From a virus: a DNA stretch of 64,000 bases. Both the position numbers and the translations under genes were made by a program. The notes beneath the pieces are model-generated. The model had not been told where the DNA came from and did no database searches. It worked only from the letters and a program-made list of their open reading frames with translations. Location: positions 124,001-188,000 of the IMG/VR virus record IMGVR_UViG_3300031857_013798. One strand, written 5' to 3'. How positions within the stretch are numbered: the stretch's first letter is position 1; each line of letters starts with the position of its first letter. Positions 14,901-21,437 of the stretch are shown piece after piece.

Positions 14901-14991
14901 GGACATGATGTGTCAATTACCTGAGGCTGGTATGAAACTTCGTAATAGCATACGAGGAAGAAGTGGGTTAGATTCCCATTGTTGTCCACCA
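14901..14991 (+). ncRNA. tRNA-like element
   Basis: GGACA and TGTCC can pair as ends of an acceptor stem, and CCA is encoded after A. A TGGG-TTAGATT-CCCA arm stands where a T arm would be, and GTATG/CATAC encloses an over-long loop of 14 nt. No clear anticodon. It lies between two tRNA-like units separated by the same CCAAGTTTATGG spacer. Confidence 0.45.
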
Positions 14992-14998
14992 AGTTTAT

Positions 14999-15089
14999 GG
15001 CGTCATAGGATGTAACGGAGTGTGGTTTGCTTCAACCTTGAATGATCATCAAGGTTTTCTTGCGTGGGTTCGAATCCCACATGATGCCT
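14999..15089 (+). tRNA. tRNA-like gene, possibly Ile (GAT), atypical
   Basis: GGCGTCA/TGATGCC acceptor and a canonical T arm (GTGGG-TTCGAAT-CCCAC). A loop ATGATCA holds GAT but sits on an 8-bp stem (AACCTTGA/TCAAGGTT), and no CCA is encoded. It may be a degenerate tRNA or a tRNA-like RNA; a standard tRNA-Ile(GAT) exists at 20844. Confidence 0.4.
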
Positions 15090-15538
15090 CAAGTTTGAAG
15101 CCACATCGCCTGGACACTTCCTCGCAAGAGCACTAGGTCCTGCAACCGTGGCTTCTCCCCGACGTTCCGCTTGGTTAGCGGATACTGTGACCCGCAGGAT
15201 AAGAAGTGAGGTGACTCTCAAGGGTGGTAGTCTTCTTACCGAAAGGCCGTTAGCAACACGATAGCGGTCCCTGTCGGGAAGCGGGTGGAAGGTGTGTGAG
15301 AATTGCGGGGCAACCCAAGAGATGATGCACTACAATTACCGCCGGGGGATGCAGAGCAACTAATTTTCCTGATGCTGGGCAGGACAAGGCCCAGCAGTCC
15401 TATCCCAAGGATCACCTGAGCCAGAACTCAGGGCCGATGAGCATCGCAAGCCCTACCACGGGTGCCGATGGACGATAAATTGGGAAGCAGTAGTTAGCAG
15501 TGGGAGGATTTGATTTTCAAATCCGAACTTTTAGTTTT
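15090..15538 (+). ncRNA. large structured RNA, unassigned
   Basis: About 450 nt, GC-richer than the coding DNA around it, with no long open frame. Nested stems can be seen: GAAGCCAC (15097-15104) with GTGGCTTC (15148-15155), CCCGAC (15158-15163) with GTCGGG (15273-15278), and a terminal GGATTTGA/TCAAATCC hairpin followed by T-rich sequence. Size and place beside phage tRNAs recall the ROOL and GOLLD classes, but I cannot match a consensus. With the next element it forms a unit of about 600 nt. Confidence 0.6.
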
Positions 15539-15688
15539 TATAGTCAAGCACCGATAAAGGTATCGTGTAAGGACGCTTACGCTATTCGGGTCCAACCGGC
15601 CGGGAACGGATCCTAATATAACTGCTATCGGCTATTGCACTCTTAGCGGAGGACGCATAAATTGAGCATCTCTCGGTGCTTGACTATA
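15539..15688 (+). ncRNA. RNA domain closed by a perfect 16-bp stem
   Basis: TATAGTCAAGCACCGA (15539-15554) is the exact reverse complement of 15673-15688. The interior has further hairpins (GATA/TATC and GGACGC... near 15570). It may be the 3' domain of the RNA starting at 15090 or a separate molecule; it ends 5 bp before the ketoacyl synthase stop codon on the other strand. Confidence 0.65.
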
Positions 15689-15692
15689 GAAT

Positions 15693-16664
15693 CTATTCAA
15701 TGTCAATTTGGCAAAAACTGTTTTTGCCGCCAAATCCAAAATTGGCCTTGAGTATGCGTTTGCCCGGAAACGGCACAGCATCTACGATGATCCTTGAATC
15801 TTTGACTATGAGATCACCAGCTAACACATTGGGTCTTAGGGTTTTTGCACGGTAATCGTCAAAACTCATGCACATTTCAATGGCGCCGCTGGCTGAGATA
15901 CAGTGCCCTATGCGGCTTTTGTAGCTGACAATAGGTATGTCTTTGTGAACTAAAGAATTAAAAACATTGTACTCAAATTGATCTCCCACTGGAGTGCCTG
16001 TTGCATGTGCATTCCAAAAATCAATGGTGTCAAAATTGATGCCAGAAATATCTCTGGCCAATTGGTGCGCATCACCTGGATTGGCTATGAGTGTGGGGTT
16101 GGTACGAAAGATATAATTGCTGATTGTGGCAAATGCACTCATGTTGAATTTTACACTTGGATGTTTTATCAACATTGCAGCCATGCCTCTACCCATTCGA
16201 AATCCAGTACTGGTTGAGTCAAATGCTCTTCCTGAGGATTGATCCAATGCACCCATACTGGCAAATCGCCACATGTGAAGTTCGTCATCAACTAAATTAT
16301 CAGCACAAAAAACAATCACTGGTAATTGGTGTTGCAAGCTCACCATGGATGCAGTGTACAAGGCATGCATGCTTCCACTGCATTCTGCTACCACATTCGT
16401 AACAAATCCGTTGAGATGCAATTTTGTTGCCACAAGACTGACCAAGGCGTCAATGGTACTGTTCCTAAGTTCAGTAGGACGTCCTCGTTTTTTATTGAGC
16501 TCAAAAAAGTCTCGGCTGGGTTTATTTGTTGGTATCAATCCTCCTTTGGAAGAAGTTACCATTGGCCAGTGTGGCTGAACAATGTTTGCTAGACATGTGC
16601 TATCAACGAATTGTTCAATGTTCCAGTCGAGACTGTGGTGATAGGTTAAGATTTCAGTGATCAT
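15693..16664 (-). CDS. beta-ketoacyl synthase family protein
   Basis: The 323-residue protein carries a Cys-containing nucleophile elbow AECSGSMHAL (residues 89-98), the first His in NAHATGTPVGD and the second in SRIGHCISASG, the Cys-His-His triad of KAS enzymes. GFGGKNSF near the end matches the C-terminal glycine motif. It is shorter than typical FabF (about 410 aa), mainly at the N-terminus. Such enzymes perform decarboxylative Claisen condensation in fatty-acid or polyketide assembly. No carrier protein or malonyl transferase is visible. The start follows a TAAGTA late motif. Confidence 0.85.
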   Translation of the reverse strand: MITEILTYHHSLDWNIEQFVDSTCLANIVQPHWPMVTSSKGGLIPTNKPSRDFFELNKKRGRPTELRNSTIDALVSLVATKLHLNGFVTNVVAECSGSMHALYTASMVSLQHQLPVIVFCADNLVDDELHMWRFASMGALDQSSGRAFDSTSTGFRMGRGMAAMLIKHPSVKFNMSAFATISNYIFRTNPTLIANPGDAHQLARDISGINFDTIDFWNAHATGTPVGDQFEYNVFNSLVHKDIPIVSYKSRIGHCISASGAIEMCMSFDDYRAKTLRPNVLAGDLIVKDSRIIVDAVPFPGKRILKANFGFGGKNSFCQIDIE

Positions 16665-16670
16665 GTGGGG

Positions 16671-16676
16671 TACTTA
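16671..16676 (-). promoter_or_regulatory. candidate late promoter (TAAGTA)
   Basis: TAAGTA on the minus strand ends 6 nt before the ATG at 16664. Confidence 0.5.
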
Positions 16677-16755
16677 TTTGCCCACTGTAACACGACTGCA
16701 GAAAACTGTTACAGACTATTTTGGATAGATAAACAACAAATTTATCCAAAACTGT

Positions 16756-16784
16756 TTGACAACAAAAGACGTTTGTCTTACAAT
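16756..16784 (+). promoter_or_regulatory. strong sigma70-type promoter of a large RNA
   Basis: TTGACA-17 nt-TACAAT. Transcription would start near 16791, with no credible reading frame downstream. Confidence 0.85.
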
Positions 16785-16790
16785 AGATAC

Positions 16791-17698
16791 ATAGGGCAGT
16801 TTATTGTCCTGTGCAGTATGGTTCGCCCAGCTGTACGAAGAATAACTGGGGTGACCCAGCCAAAGGATGTATGCCTACATAAGTCCGCCAGCAATGGTTC
16901 ATGTAAACAAGCCTGCTCAGGTCCGTGAGGATCCGATCACTGATAAGACCGGTGGTTGTAACAATGACGCTGGGAGTATAGGAAAGAGCTGTAACTTACC
17001 GGCCCGCAAGGGTAACCGGAGTTGCAGAAAAGTAACAGGTGGTGCTGACTTCTATACAAAACCAGCCCAGTTAATTGGTATGAGAAAGGGTAGCGTATCG
17101 GTCCGAGGGGTTGCACCCAAGGGCTCGTATGCAGTTTGAGTGGTTGGTGGAGGTACGCGAAAGCCGAGACCCGACACTGATCGCAAAAGACGTCTGAGTA
17201 GTTCGCAAGACAAAAGGAACGTGGTGTGTTGTATTTTGTATTCCAAAAGAGTATGAAGCAACTGAGTCAGCACATCGCAGTAGGTTGATATAGCTCATCG
17301 TAGAGCAATTCCCTGTTAAGGAATAGGCTGTGGCTTCAAAACCACTATCTAACATAAAAGCAAAGACTGACTCGGTCATGTGTGAAAAGTATCTAATGCT
17401 GTAGCCGCAAGGCAATACAGTCAGACGTAACTCGCAAGGTGAAATCTGTTTATACTGGAAGTTTCGTAACTGTTTAGCGACAGTGAATGGCTCTAAAGGT
17501 CAACGGGATAGATGGTGTAGAGTAGCATGTGATGACAAGACTACTGCCTGTCTTTAAAAACGGCGATACTGGTAACAGACTGTGATACATAGCAATATGG
17601 TTGCAGTGGAAATCGGAAGAAAGCAGACTCGCAAGGTTTGTAATAATGTCCGAGGTGTTACTGGGTTAGGATGTATTCTCAGTCCGCCACTTTATATA
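16791..17698 (+). ncRNA. large structured RNA of about 900 nt, GOLLD-like candidate, with embedded tRNA-like domain
   Basis: Nine hundred bases with a dedicated promoter, dense short complementary runs and no convincing open frame. At 17284-17353 it contains a tRNA-like module: D arm GCTC/GAGC, anticodon arm ATTCC-CTGTTAA-GGAAT (GTT, Asn) and a GTGG/CCAC arm, with an imperfect acceptor and no CCA. GOLLD RNAs are about 800-900 nt, occur beside tRNAs in phages and lake metagenomes, and can include a tRNA, so the resemblance in size and setting is strong. I cannot confirm the family by consensus. The 3' end at about 17698 is approximate. Confidence 0.65.
17284..17353 (+). tRNA. tRNA-like domain (GTT, Asn-like) inside the large RNA
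   Basis: D, anticodon and T arms can be drawn; GTTGATA pairs with TATC-T-AAC with one bulge. No CCA is encoded. A separate normal tRNA-Asn exists at 18572, so this is probably a structural domain. Confidence 0.4.
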
Positions 17699-17699
17699 C

Positions 17700-17767
17700 A
17701 AACGCACTCCGTACCCGTTGGTGGTTGCTCAATTCAATGAATTGTTCCCCAAGCATAGAGTGTGTTT
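17700..17767 (+). ncRNA. small hairpin RNA of the GAGTGTGTT family (a)
   Basis: AAACGCACTC and GAGTGTGTTT pair over 10 bp (one G-T), with an inner AATTCAATGAATT hairpin. The same closing strand recurs at 18262 and 20485. Confidence 0.5.
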
Positions 17768-17772
17768 CTATA

Positions 17773-17778
17773 TAAATA
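17773..17778 (+). promoter_or_regulatory. consensus late promoter before tRNA-fMet
   Basis: TATAAATA at 17771-17778 is the exact T4 late -10 consensus; 7 nt separate it from the tRNA 5' end. Confidence 0.6.
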
Positions 17779-17785
17779 ATTCAAT

Positions 17786-17860
17786 CGCGGGGTACGTCAG
17801 CGGTAGACCACCAGGCTCATAACCTGGGAGACGGAGGTTCGATTCCTTCCCCCGCAACCA
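17786..17860 (+). tRNA. initiator tRNA-fMet (CAT)
   Basis: CGCGGGG faces CCCCGCA, leaving the C1-A72 mismatch that marks initiators, and it ends AACCA. The anticodon stem is CCAGG/CCTGG around CTCATAA, so one of the three conserved initiator G-C pairs (29-41) is A-T. Confidence 0.92.
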
Positions 17861-17896
17861 ATTCAGCCGAAAGGCTAAATAACTTTAACACAGTGG

Positions 17897-17925
17897 TTGA
17901 CCTCAAAAGGTAAATACTGTACAAT
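17897..17925 (+). promoter_or_regulatory. sigma70-type promoter of a microprotein
   Basis: TTGACC-17 nt-TACAAT. The first ATG is 7 nt after the -10 box. Confidence 0.8.
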
Positions 17926-17932
17926 AGGACTT

Positions 17933-18040
17933 ATGATGAAAACACAATATTGTTCACTGCTACCCAAGTTTGCCCAGACACCAGTTTGGTCACACGCCTA
18001 TGGTCGCATGAATAGCATTCCAGGAGGCAGAGGGTCCTAA
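17933..18040 (+). CDS. leaderless microprotein, 35 aa
   Basis: ATG-ATG lies at the predicted transcription start of its own sigma70 promoter. The peptide starts MMKTQYCSLLPKFAQT and ends GGRGS. A GGGTCC/GGACCC stem and then a rho-independent terminator follow, so this is a complete tiny transcription unit. It could instead be a small regulatory RNA. Confidence 0.5.
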   Translation: MMKTQYCSLLPKFAQTPVWSHAYGRMNSIPGGRGS

Positions 18041-18068
18041 GTAGTATACAACCGTATCTTACCCAAGG

Positions 18069-18096
18069 ACCCAGGCGTAAAAACCCTGGGTTTTTT
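18069..18096 (+). terminator. rho-independent terminator
   Basis: ACCCAGG/CCTGGGT stem with a 9-nt loop followed by six T. Confidence 0.88.
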
Positions 18097-18124
18097 CATT
18101 TAGTGCAACGGCAACGCGAGCCTG

Positions 18125-18245
18125 TATCACTCTAAACTACAAATGGGCGGCCTCGGGGATGGCTTATGTTCTTGTACATAAAAAAATCCGAGCGTATTAA
18201 AACATTCTTTACAAACAGGCAGCCTAAGTAGTTTAGAATGTTTTA
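18125..18245 (+). ncRNA. structured RNA of about 120 nt, unassigned
   Basis: CTAAACTAC near 18132 pairs with GTAGTTTAG near 18228. The interior has GGGCGGCCTCGGGG and CAGGCAGCC segments that can pair. No reading frame on the plus strand. Confidence 0.45.
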
Positions 18246-18249
18246 ATAC

Positions 18250-18269
18250 ACACATTCGCAAGAGTGTGT
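18250..18269 (+). repeat. short hairpin of the GAGTGTGTT family (b)
   Basis: ACACATTC and GAGTGTGT pair around a GCAA tetraloop just before tRNA-Trp. Confidence 0.6.
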
Positions 18270-18278
18270 TAAAATTAT

Positions 18279-18352
18279 GTCTCGGTGGTGTAATGGCAGC
18301 ATGACGGTCTCCAAAACCGTTCGTGGGGGTTCGAGTCCCTCCCGGGATGCCA
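18279..18352 (+). tRNA. tRNA-Trp (CCA)
   Basis: GTCTCGG/CCGGGAT acceptor with G-T pairs, anticodon loop CTCCAAA, discriminator G, encoded CCA. Confidence 0.9.
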
Positions 18353-18358
18353 AAATTT

Positions 18359-18433
18359 GGGCTGGTAGTGATAATGGGAGCACAGGGGCTTTGCAAGCCT
18401 TTAGTCGGGGTTCGATCCCCCGCCGGTCCACCA
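18359..18433 (+). tRNA. tRNA-Ala (TGC)
   Basis: GGGCTGG/CCGGTCC acceptor with the G3-U70 alanine identity pair, anticodon loop TTTGCAA, encoded CCA. Confidence 0.92.
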
Positions 18434-18438
18434 AATAT

Positions 18439-18531
18439 GGAGCAATTGATGCTATGGCGTGTGCATCGGCGGACTGTAAATCCGTCCCCTCGTGGTAAAC
18501 ATTCTTGGTTCGACTCCAAGTTGCTCCACCA
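18439..18531 (+). tRNA. tRNA-Tyr (GTA)
   Basis: GGAGCAA/TTGCTCC acceptor, anticodon loop CTGTAAA, long variable arm, encoded CCA; the D arm is a long GATGC/GCATC hairpin. Confidence 0.9.
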
Positions 18532-18571
18532 TATTTTTGTAGTAGGCTCGAGTGCCTACTAAGTAGATTAT

Positions 18572-18647
18572 TCCCTAGTAGCACAGCGGTAGTTGCACTT
18601 GACTGTTAATCAAGGTGTCCGTGGTTCGATCCCACGCTGGGGAGCCA
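18572..18647 (+). tRNA. tRNA-Asn (GTT)
   Basis: TCCCTAG/CTGGGGA acceptor, anticodon loop CTGTTAA, T loop TTCGATC, discriminator G, encoded CCA. Confidence 0.92.
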
Positions 18648-18652
18648 AGTCA

Positions 18653-18742
18653 GGAAGACGGGCAGGACGGTAATGCAGCAGATTGCTAATCTGTAGATTC
18701 TAGTAATAGGGTCATAGGGTTCGACTCCCTAGTCTTCCACCA
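18653..18742 (+). tRNA. tRNA-Ser (GCT)
   Basis: GGAAGAC/GTCTTCC acceptor, anticodon loop TTGCTAA, long variable arm, encoded CCA. The discriminator is A, whereas serine tRNAs usually have G73. Confidence 0.88.
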
Positions 18743-18748
18743 CAATTC

Positions 18749-18822
18749 GCCCTACTAGTACAATGGTAGTACACTGGTTTTGTAATCCTGTGATGGCAGT
18801 TCGATTCTGTCGTGGGGCACCA
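18749..18822 (+). tRNA. tRNA-Thr (TGT)
   Basis: GCCCTAC/GTGGGGC acceptor, loop TTTGTAA, encoded CCA; two weak positions in the anticodon stem. Confidence 0.85.
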
Positions 18823-19033
18823 AGTTTTGAGAGTGTCAGCAAGAGAAAGACACGCTAGGAAGATTCTTCGAAGGTCAACCTAGTGTAAAGCACGGGCGGC
18901 GTGATTCCGTACACAACTAAGTAATCAATCTGTGTGTTAAGTATTCCAAGTGACGTATCACCCTCCCGGCCGGCTTTATTACACGGGTCAATGGTAGCAA
19001 TAACAGTGATGCTACTACTCTCAAATTCAATAC
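18823..19033 (+). ncRNA. structured spacer RNA, unassigned
   Basis: About 210 nt without a gene. Visible stems include GTGTC/GACAC near 18834-18853 and GTAGCA/TGCTAC near 18986-19009. Probably part of the tRNA precursor. Confidence 0.35.
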
Positions 19034-19111
19034 ACCACCTTAGCTCATTTGGATTAGAGCACTGTGCTACGAACGCAGGGGCGGGGAGTTCGAATCTCTC
19101 AGGTGGTACCA
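19034..19111 (+). tRNA. tRNA-Arg (ACG)
   Basis: ACCACCT/AGGTGGT acceptor, D arm GCTC/GAGC, anticodon loop CTACGAA, T loop TTCGAAT, encoded CCA. ACG would become ICG if a tRNA adenosine deaminase acts. Confidence 0.9.
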
Positions 19112-19151
19112 ACACATAGCCATACTCTCCCTTGACGAGTTAGGTCCCTGG

Positions 19152-20276
19152 CTATTGTATAACTTCTTGCGCTAAATTTTCTAGCACACCAAACACTGAG
19201 TTGATTGTGTGTTGTGTGATGTTGCGCAGTCGAATCAGCTGGCTTGTTCGAGACACAAACTGTTCTCGTTGAGCAGGTGAGTGCTGTATTGTTTCTAGCA
19301 TACTACATGTATCAGTCATTAACTGTTTTTGTGTTTTGGTAAGTTTTGCAACTGTTAGTTGTTTTTGTATAACTGCAATCAACTGCTGACGTTCGAGAGT
19401 GGTAAGCACTTCTGACTGTAGCCAAACAGGATAAGATAAAGGGATCACATTAAATGGCAGTCGACGGACATTGGCGTATTCAAACAGTTCAATGATATTT
19501 TGCAAATTTAAAAATTGCAACACTGCCGACAAATGTATCTTTGCTCCGGGCAATGCCTGTTGTAGTGCAACAATGTTTGATTGCACAACTGACCATTGTG
19601 CCGGATAGCGTAAAAATTCAAATGTTGGCCCAGTACCGTCTACACTAACCATCACATCAAGGTCAGATATTTTTTGTAACCGCTCAAGATGTTTTTTGGT
19701 TAGTTGAGTGGCATTGGTAATAATTCGTGTTTTAAGATTTTTTTCAATAACCGCATCGAGCAATTCAATATTGTGTTTGGTTACAAAAAATTCGCCGCCA
19801 ATAAAACCTATTGATTTAAGGTCTGGCAACTGTTTAATAACTTCAAGTGCATGATCTTCGTGATTGATCACTATTGATTGTTTAATCCATCCAAGTTTGG
19901 CATATTCCTGACCTGATTTGGTACTATGAGAAGGATTGCACGACAAGCAACTGAGATTACATGCGTTGCCAGGGAAAATTTCCAAGTCAACAATTTTAGT
20001 TTTGGTTTCATGCTCAAACACTTTAATATACTTGTTTCGGATACTAGGCAAGTTATTATCTTCGTCTACTTTGCATGCCTTGCATCCATCTGGCAATGAT
20101 TCTTTTGTAAGCAAATGTTGCTGAAGAGACGCTAGTTCAGATGATTGCAAATAATCATTAATCGTTGCGTACTGCTTGATAGGTTTGTAATTGCAACAAG
20201 GCCTAACAGTTGGATTGAGATCTTTATCAGTATACATATGAATACTAACAAATGGTTTTGGACAATATTTGTTCAT
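19152..20276 (-). CDS. radical SAM protein, type A with Cys-rich N-terminus
   Basis: The cluster motif CNLSCLSC lies around residues 107-114. Upstream, TVRPCCNYKP and DGCKACK match the N-terminal Cys-rich segment of the SPASM/twitch-like radical SAM proteins at 52900, 55179 and 56393, placing this 374-residue copy in the same family though it lies 33 kb away. IGGEFF and SVDGTGPTFEFLR match the later conserved strands. Such enzymes cleave SAM to start radical chemistry on peptides, sugars or other substrates. The start has a TAAGTA late motif. Confidence 0.88.
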   Translation of the reverse strand: MNKYCPKPFVSIHMYTDKDLNPTVRPCCNYKPIKQYATINDYLQSSELASLQQHLLTKESLPDGCKACKVDEDNNLPSIRNKYIKVFEHETKTKIVDLEIFPGNACNLSCLSCNPSHSTKSGQEYAKLGWIKQSIVINHEDHALEVIKQLPDLKSIGFIGGEFFVTKHNIELLDAVIEKNLKTRIITNATQLTKKHLERLQKISDLDVMVSVDGTGPTFEFLRYPAQWSVVQSNIVALQQALPGAKIHLSAVLQFLNLQNIIELFEYANVRRLPFNVIPLSYPVWLQSEVLTTLERQQLIAVIQKQLTVAKLTKTQKQLMTDTCSMLETIQHSPAQREQFVSRTSQLIRLRNITQHTINSVFGVLENLAQEVIQ

Positions 20277-20281
20277 TCAAA

Positions 20282-20287
20282 TACTTA
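20282..20287 (-). promoter_or_regulatory. candidate late promoter (TAAGTA)
   Basis: TAAGTA on the minus strand ends 5 nt before the ATG at 20276. Confidence 0.55.
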
Positions 20288-20337
20288 TTTTAAAAAGGAG
20301 AGTCTGTCATGAATAGTGACAAGAGTGACAAGATACC

Positions 20338-20412
20338 GGGGGTGTGGTGAAACGGTATCACAGCAGACTTTTAATCTGCCAATTTCGGGTTCGAATCCCG
20401 GCGCCCCTACCA
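20338..20412 (+). tRNA. tRNA-Lys (TTT)
   Basis: GGGGGTG/CGCCCCT acceptor, anticodon loop CTTTTAA, T loop TTCGAAT, encoded CCA. Confidence 0.92.
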
Positions 20413-20418
20413 TATAAA

Positions 20419-20493
20419 AACACATTCAACTAATGACACGGGTGGTAGCCGTGTATCTTAGTGGGCTAACGAACTACTACGCCTGAGTGTGTT
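20419..20493 (+). ncRNA. small hairpin RNA of the GAGTGTGTT family (c)
   Basis: AACACATTC (20419-20427) pairs with GAGTGTGTT (20485-20493); inner ACACGG/CCGTGT and TAGTGGGC... stems fill the loop. Sits between tRNA-Lys and tRNA-His. Confidence 0.5.
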
Positions 20494-20500
20494 CCTATAT

Positions 20501-20575
20501 GGTGACGTTAGTTTAGTGGCAAAACCGCGGGTTGTGATTCCGCTGTCATGAGTTCGATTCTCATACGACACCCCA
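20501..20575 (+). tRNA. tRNA-His (GTG)
   Basis: The extra G-1 faces C73, as required for HisRS. GTGACGT/ACGACAC acceptor with one A-A mismatch, anticodon loop TTGTGAT, encoded CCA. Confidence 0.9.
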
Positions 20576-20580
20576 GACAT

Positions 20581-20672
20581 GCCCCTATAGTTTAATGGTA
20601 AAACGGCGGATTTATATCCCGTAAGCAACAGATAATTGGTTCATCTGGGTTCGACTCCCGGTGGGGGTACCA
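20581..20672 (+). tRNA. class II tRNA with TAT anticodon (AUA), identity unclear
   Basis: GCCCCTA/TGGGGGT acceptor, T arm CTGGG-TTCGACT-CCCGG, encoded CCA. The anticodon loop TTTATAT gives TAT, but the variable arm is about 22 nt with an AAC/GTT stem, the shape of Leu, Ser or Tyr tRNAs. A73 fits leucine. A-C mismatch at the base of the anticodon loop. It could read AUA as Ile or be charged with Leu. Confidence 0.7.
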
Positions 20673-20676
20673 ACAT

Positions 20677-20751
20677 GGATGTATAGCATAATGGTAGTGC
20701 GCCTCCTTCATACGGAGTCAAGTGGTAGTTCGACTCTACTTACATCCACCA
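20677..20751 (+). tRNA. tRNA-Met (CAT), probable elongator
   Basis: GGATGTA/TACATCC acceptor, anticodon loop TTCATAC, encoded CCA. Lacks the C1-A72 initiator mismatch; the other CAT tRNA at 11602 looks like Ile2. Confidence 0.85.
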
Positions 20752-20763
20752 AATAGTTTTTGT

Positions 20764-20837
20764 TCGGGTATAGTGTAATGGTAACACTACAGACTTTGAC
20801 TCTGTCATTCTAGGTTCGAGCCCTAGTACCCGTGCCA
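20764..20837 (+). tRNA. tRNA-Gln (TTG)
   Basis: TCGGGTA/TACCCGT acceptor with an open U1-U72 pair, as GlnRS prefers weak first pairs; anticodon loop CTTTGAC, discriminator G, encoded CCA. Confidence 0.9.
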
Positions 20838-20843
20838 AGTTTT

Positions 20844-20918
20844 TGCCGTGTAGCTCAGAGGAAGAGCAATCGCTTGATAAGCGATAGGTCGACATTTCGA
20901 AACTGTCCATGGCAACCA
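20844..20918 (+). tRNA. tRNA-Ile (GAT)
   Basis: TGCCGTG/CATGGCA acceptor, anticodon loop TTGATAA, T loop around TTCGAAA, encoded CCA. Confidence 0.9.
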
Positions 20919-20925
20919 AATGATC

Positions 20926-20954
20926 TTTACAACAGTGTCTGAGTGTTGTATAAT
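20926..20954 (+). promoter_or_regulatory. sigma70-type promoter before tRNA-Gly
   Basis: TTTACA-17 nt-TATAAT, 12 bases before the tRNA. Confidence 0.75.
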
Positions 20955-20966
20955 AAGTATTTTAAC

Positions 20967-21040
20967 GCAGGGTTCGTATAGTGGTAATACCTTAGCCTTC
21001 CAAGCTAAAGCGAGGGGTTCGATTCCCCTACCCTGCTCCA
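20967..21040 (+). tRNA. tRNA-Gly (TCC)
   Basis: GCAGGGT/ACCCTGC acceptor, anticodon loop CTTCCAA, discriminator T, encoded CCA. Confidence 0.92.
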
Positions 21041-21053
21041 CAAGGAACAAACA

Positions 21054-21272
21054 ATGGACATGGATCAAGCGGCTGTATTCTTAGCTGGTAGTATTTTGAC
21101 AGCAATAGGATTTGTAGTGATTGTGGCGGCGGCTGTTGCTGTCAACAACATCATAAGTCGTTACTGGAAGCCTGTAAAAATTTTCACAGCAGACAGTTGG
21201 AATCTGGGCCACGGCACAAGATTTGCTGAACCCCATGAACTTGACAAAAGTCAAGAACCCAAAGTAAAATAA
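21054..21272 (+). CDS. single-pass membrane protein, 72 aa
   Basis: AAGGA stands upstream of the ATG. Residues 6-34 form one long hydrophobic segment (GSILTAIGFVVIVAAAVAV), followed by a soluble tail with aromatic residues. It is the only protein gene within this stretch of tRNAs. Function unknown. Confidence 0.7.
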   Translation: MDMDQAAVFLAGSILTAIGFVVIVAAAVAVNNIISRYWKPVKIFTADSWNLGHGTRFAEPHELDKSQEPKVK

Positions 21273-21278
21273 AATACA

Positions 21279-21355
21279 CGGAGTATAGCACAGCCTGGTA
21301 GTGCGCCTGGTTTGGGACCAGGAGGTCCGAGGTTCGAACCCTCGTACTCCGACCA
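21279..21355 (+). tRNA. tRNA-Pro (TGG)
   Basis: CGGAGTA/TACTCCG acceptor, anticodon loop TTTGGGA, encoded CCA. Confidence 0.92.
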
Positions 21356-21361
21356 ATAGAT

Positions 21362-21437
21362 GTAGGTGTGTGCCGAATGGCTAGGCGCCGGATTGCAAAT
21401 CCGTATAATGCAGGTTCGAGTCCTGTCACCTACTCCA
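21362..21437 (+). tRNA. tRNA-Cys (GCA)
   Basis: GTAGGTG/CACCTAC acceptor, anticodon loop TTGCAAA, discriminator T as in tRNA-Cys, encoded CCA. Confidence 0.92.

Noticed and set aside
15090-15538. RNase P RNA
   Set aside because: The conserved GAGGAAAGTC and ACAGAA-type segments are missing.
17284-17353. Independent tRNA-Asn gene
   Set aside because: Acceptor has a bulge, there is no CCA, and it lies inside a larger structured RNA; a normal tRNA-Asn is at 18572.
14640-17690. Group I or group II introns in the structured regions
   Set aside because: I found no interrupted tRNA or gene to splice, no domain V hairpin and no P7-like core that I could place.
20310-20351. 13-residue leader peptide before and into tRNA-Lys
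   Set aside because: Good ribosome-binding site, but it runs into the tRNA and is too short to support.
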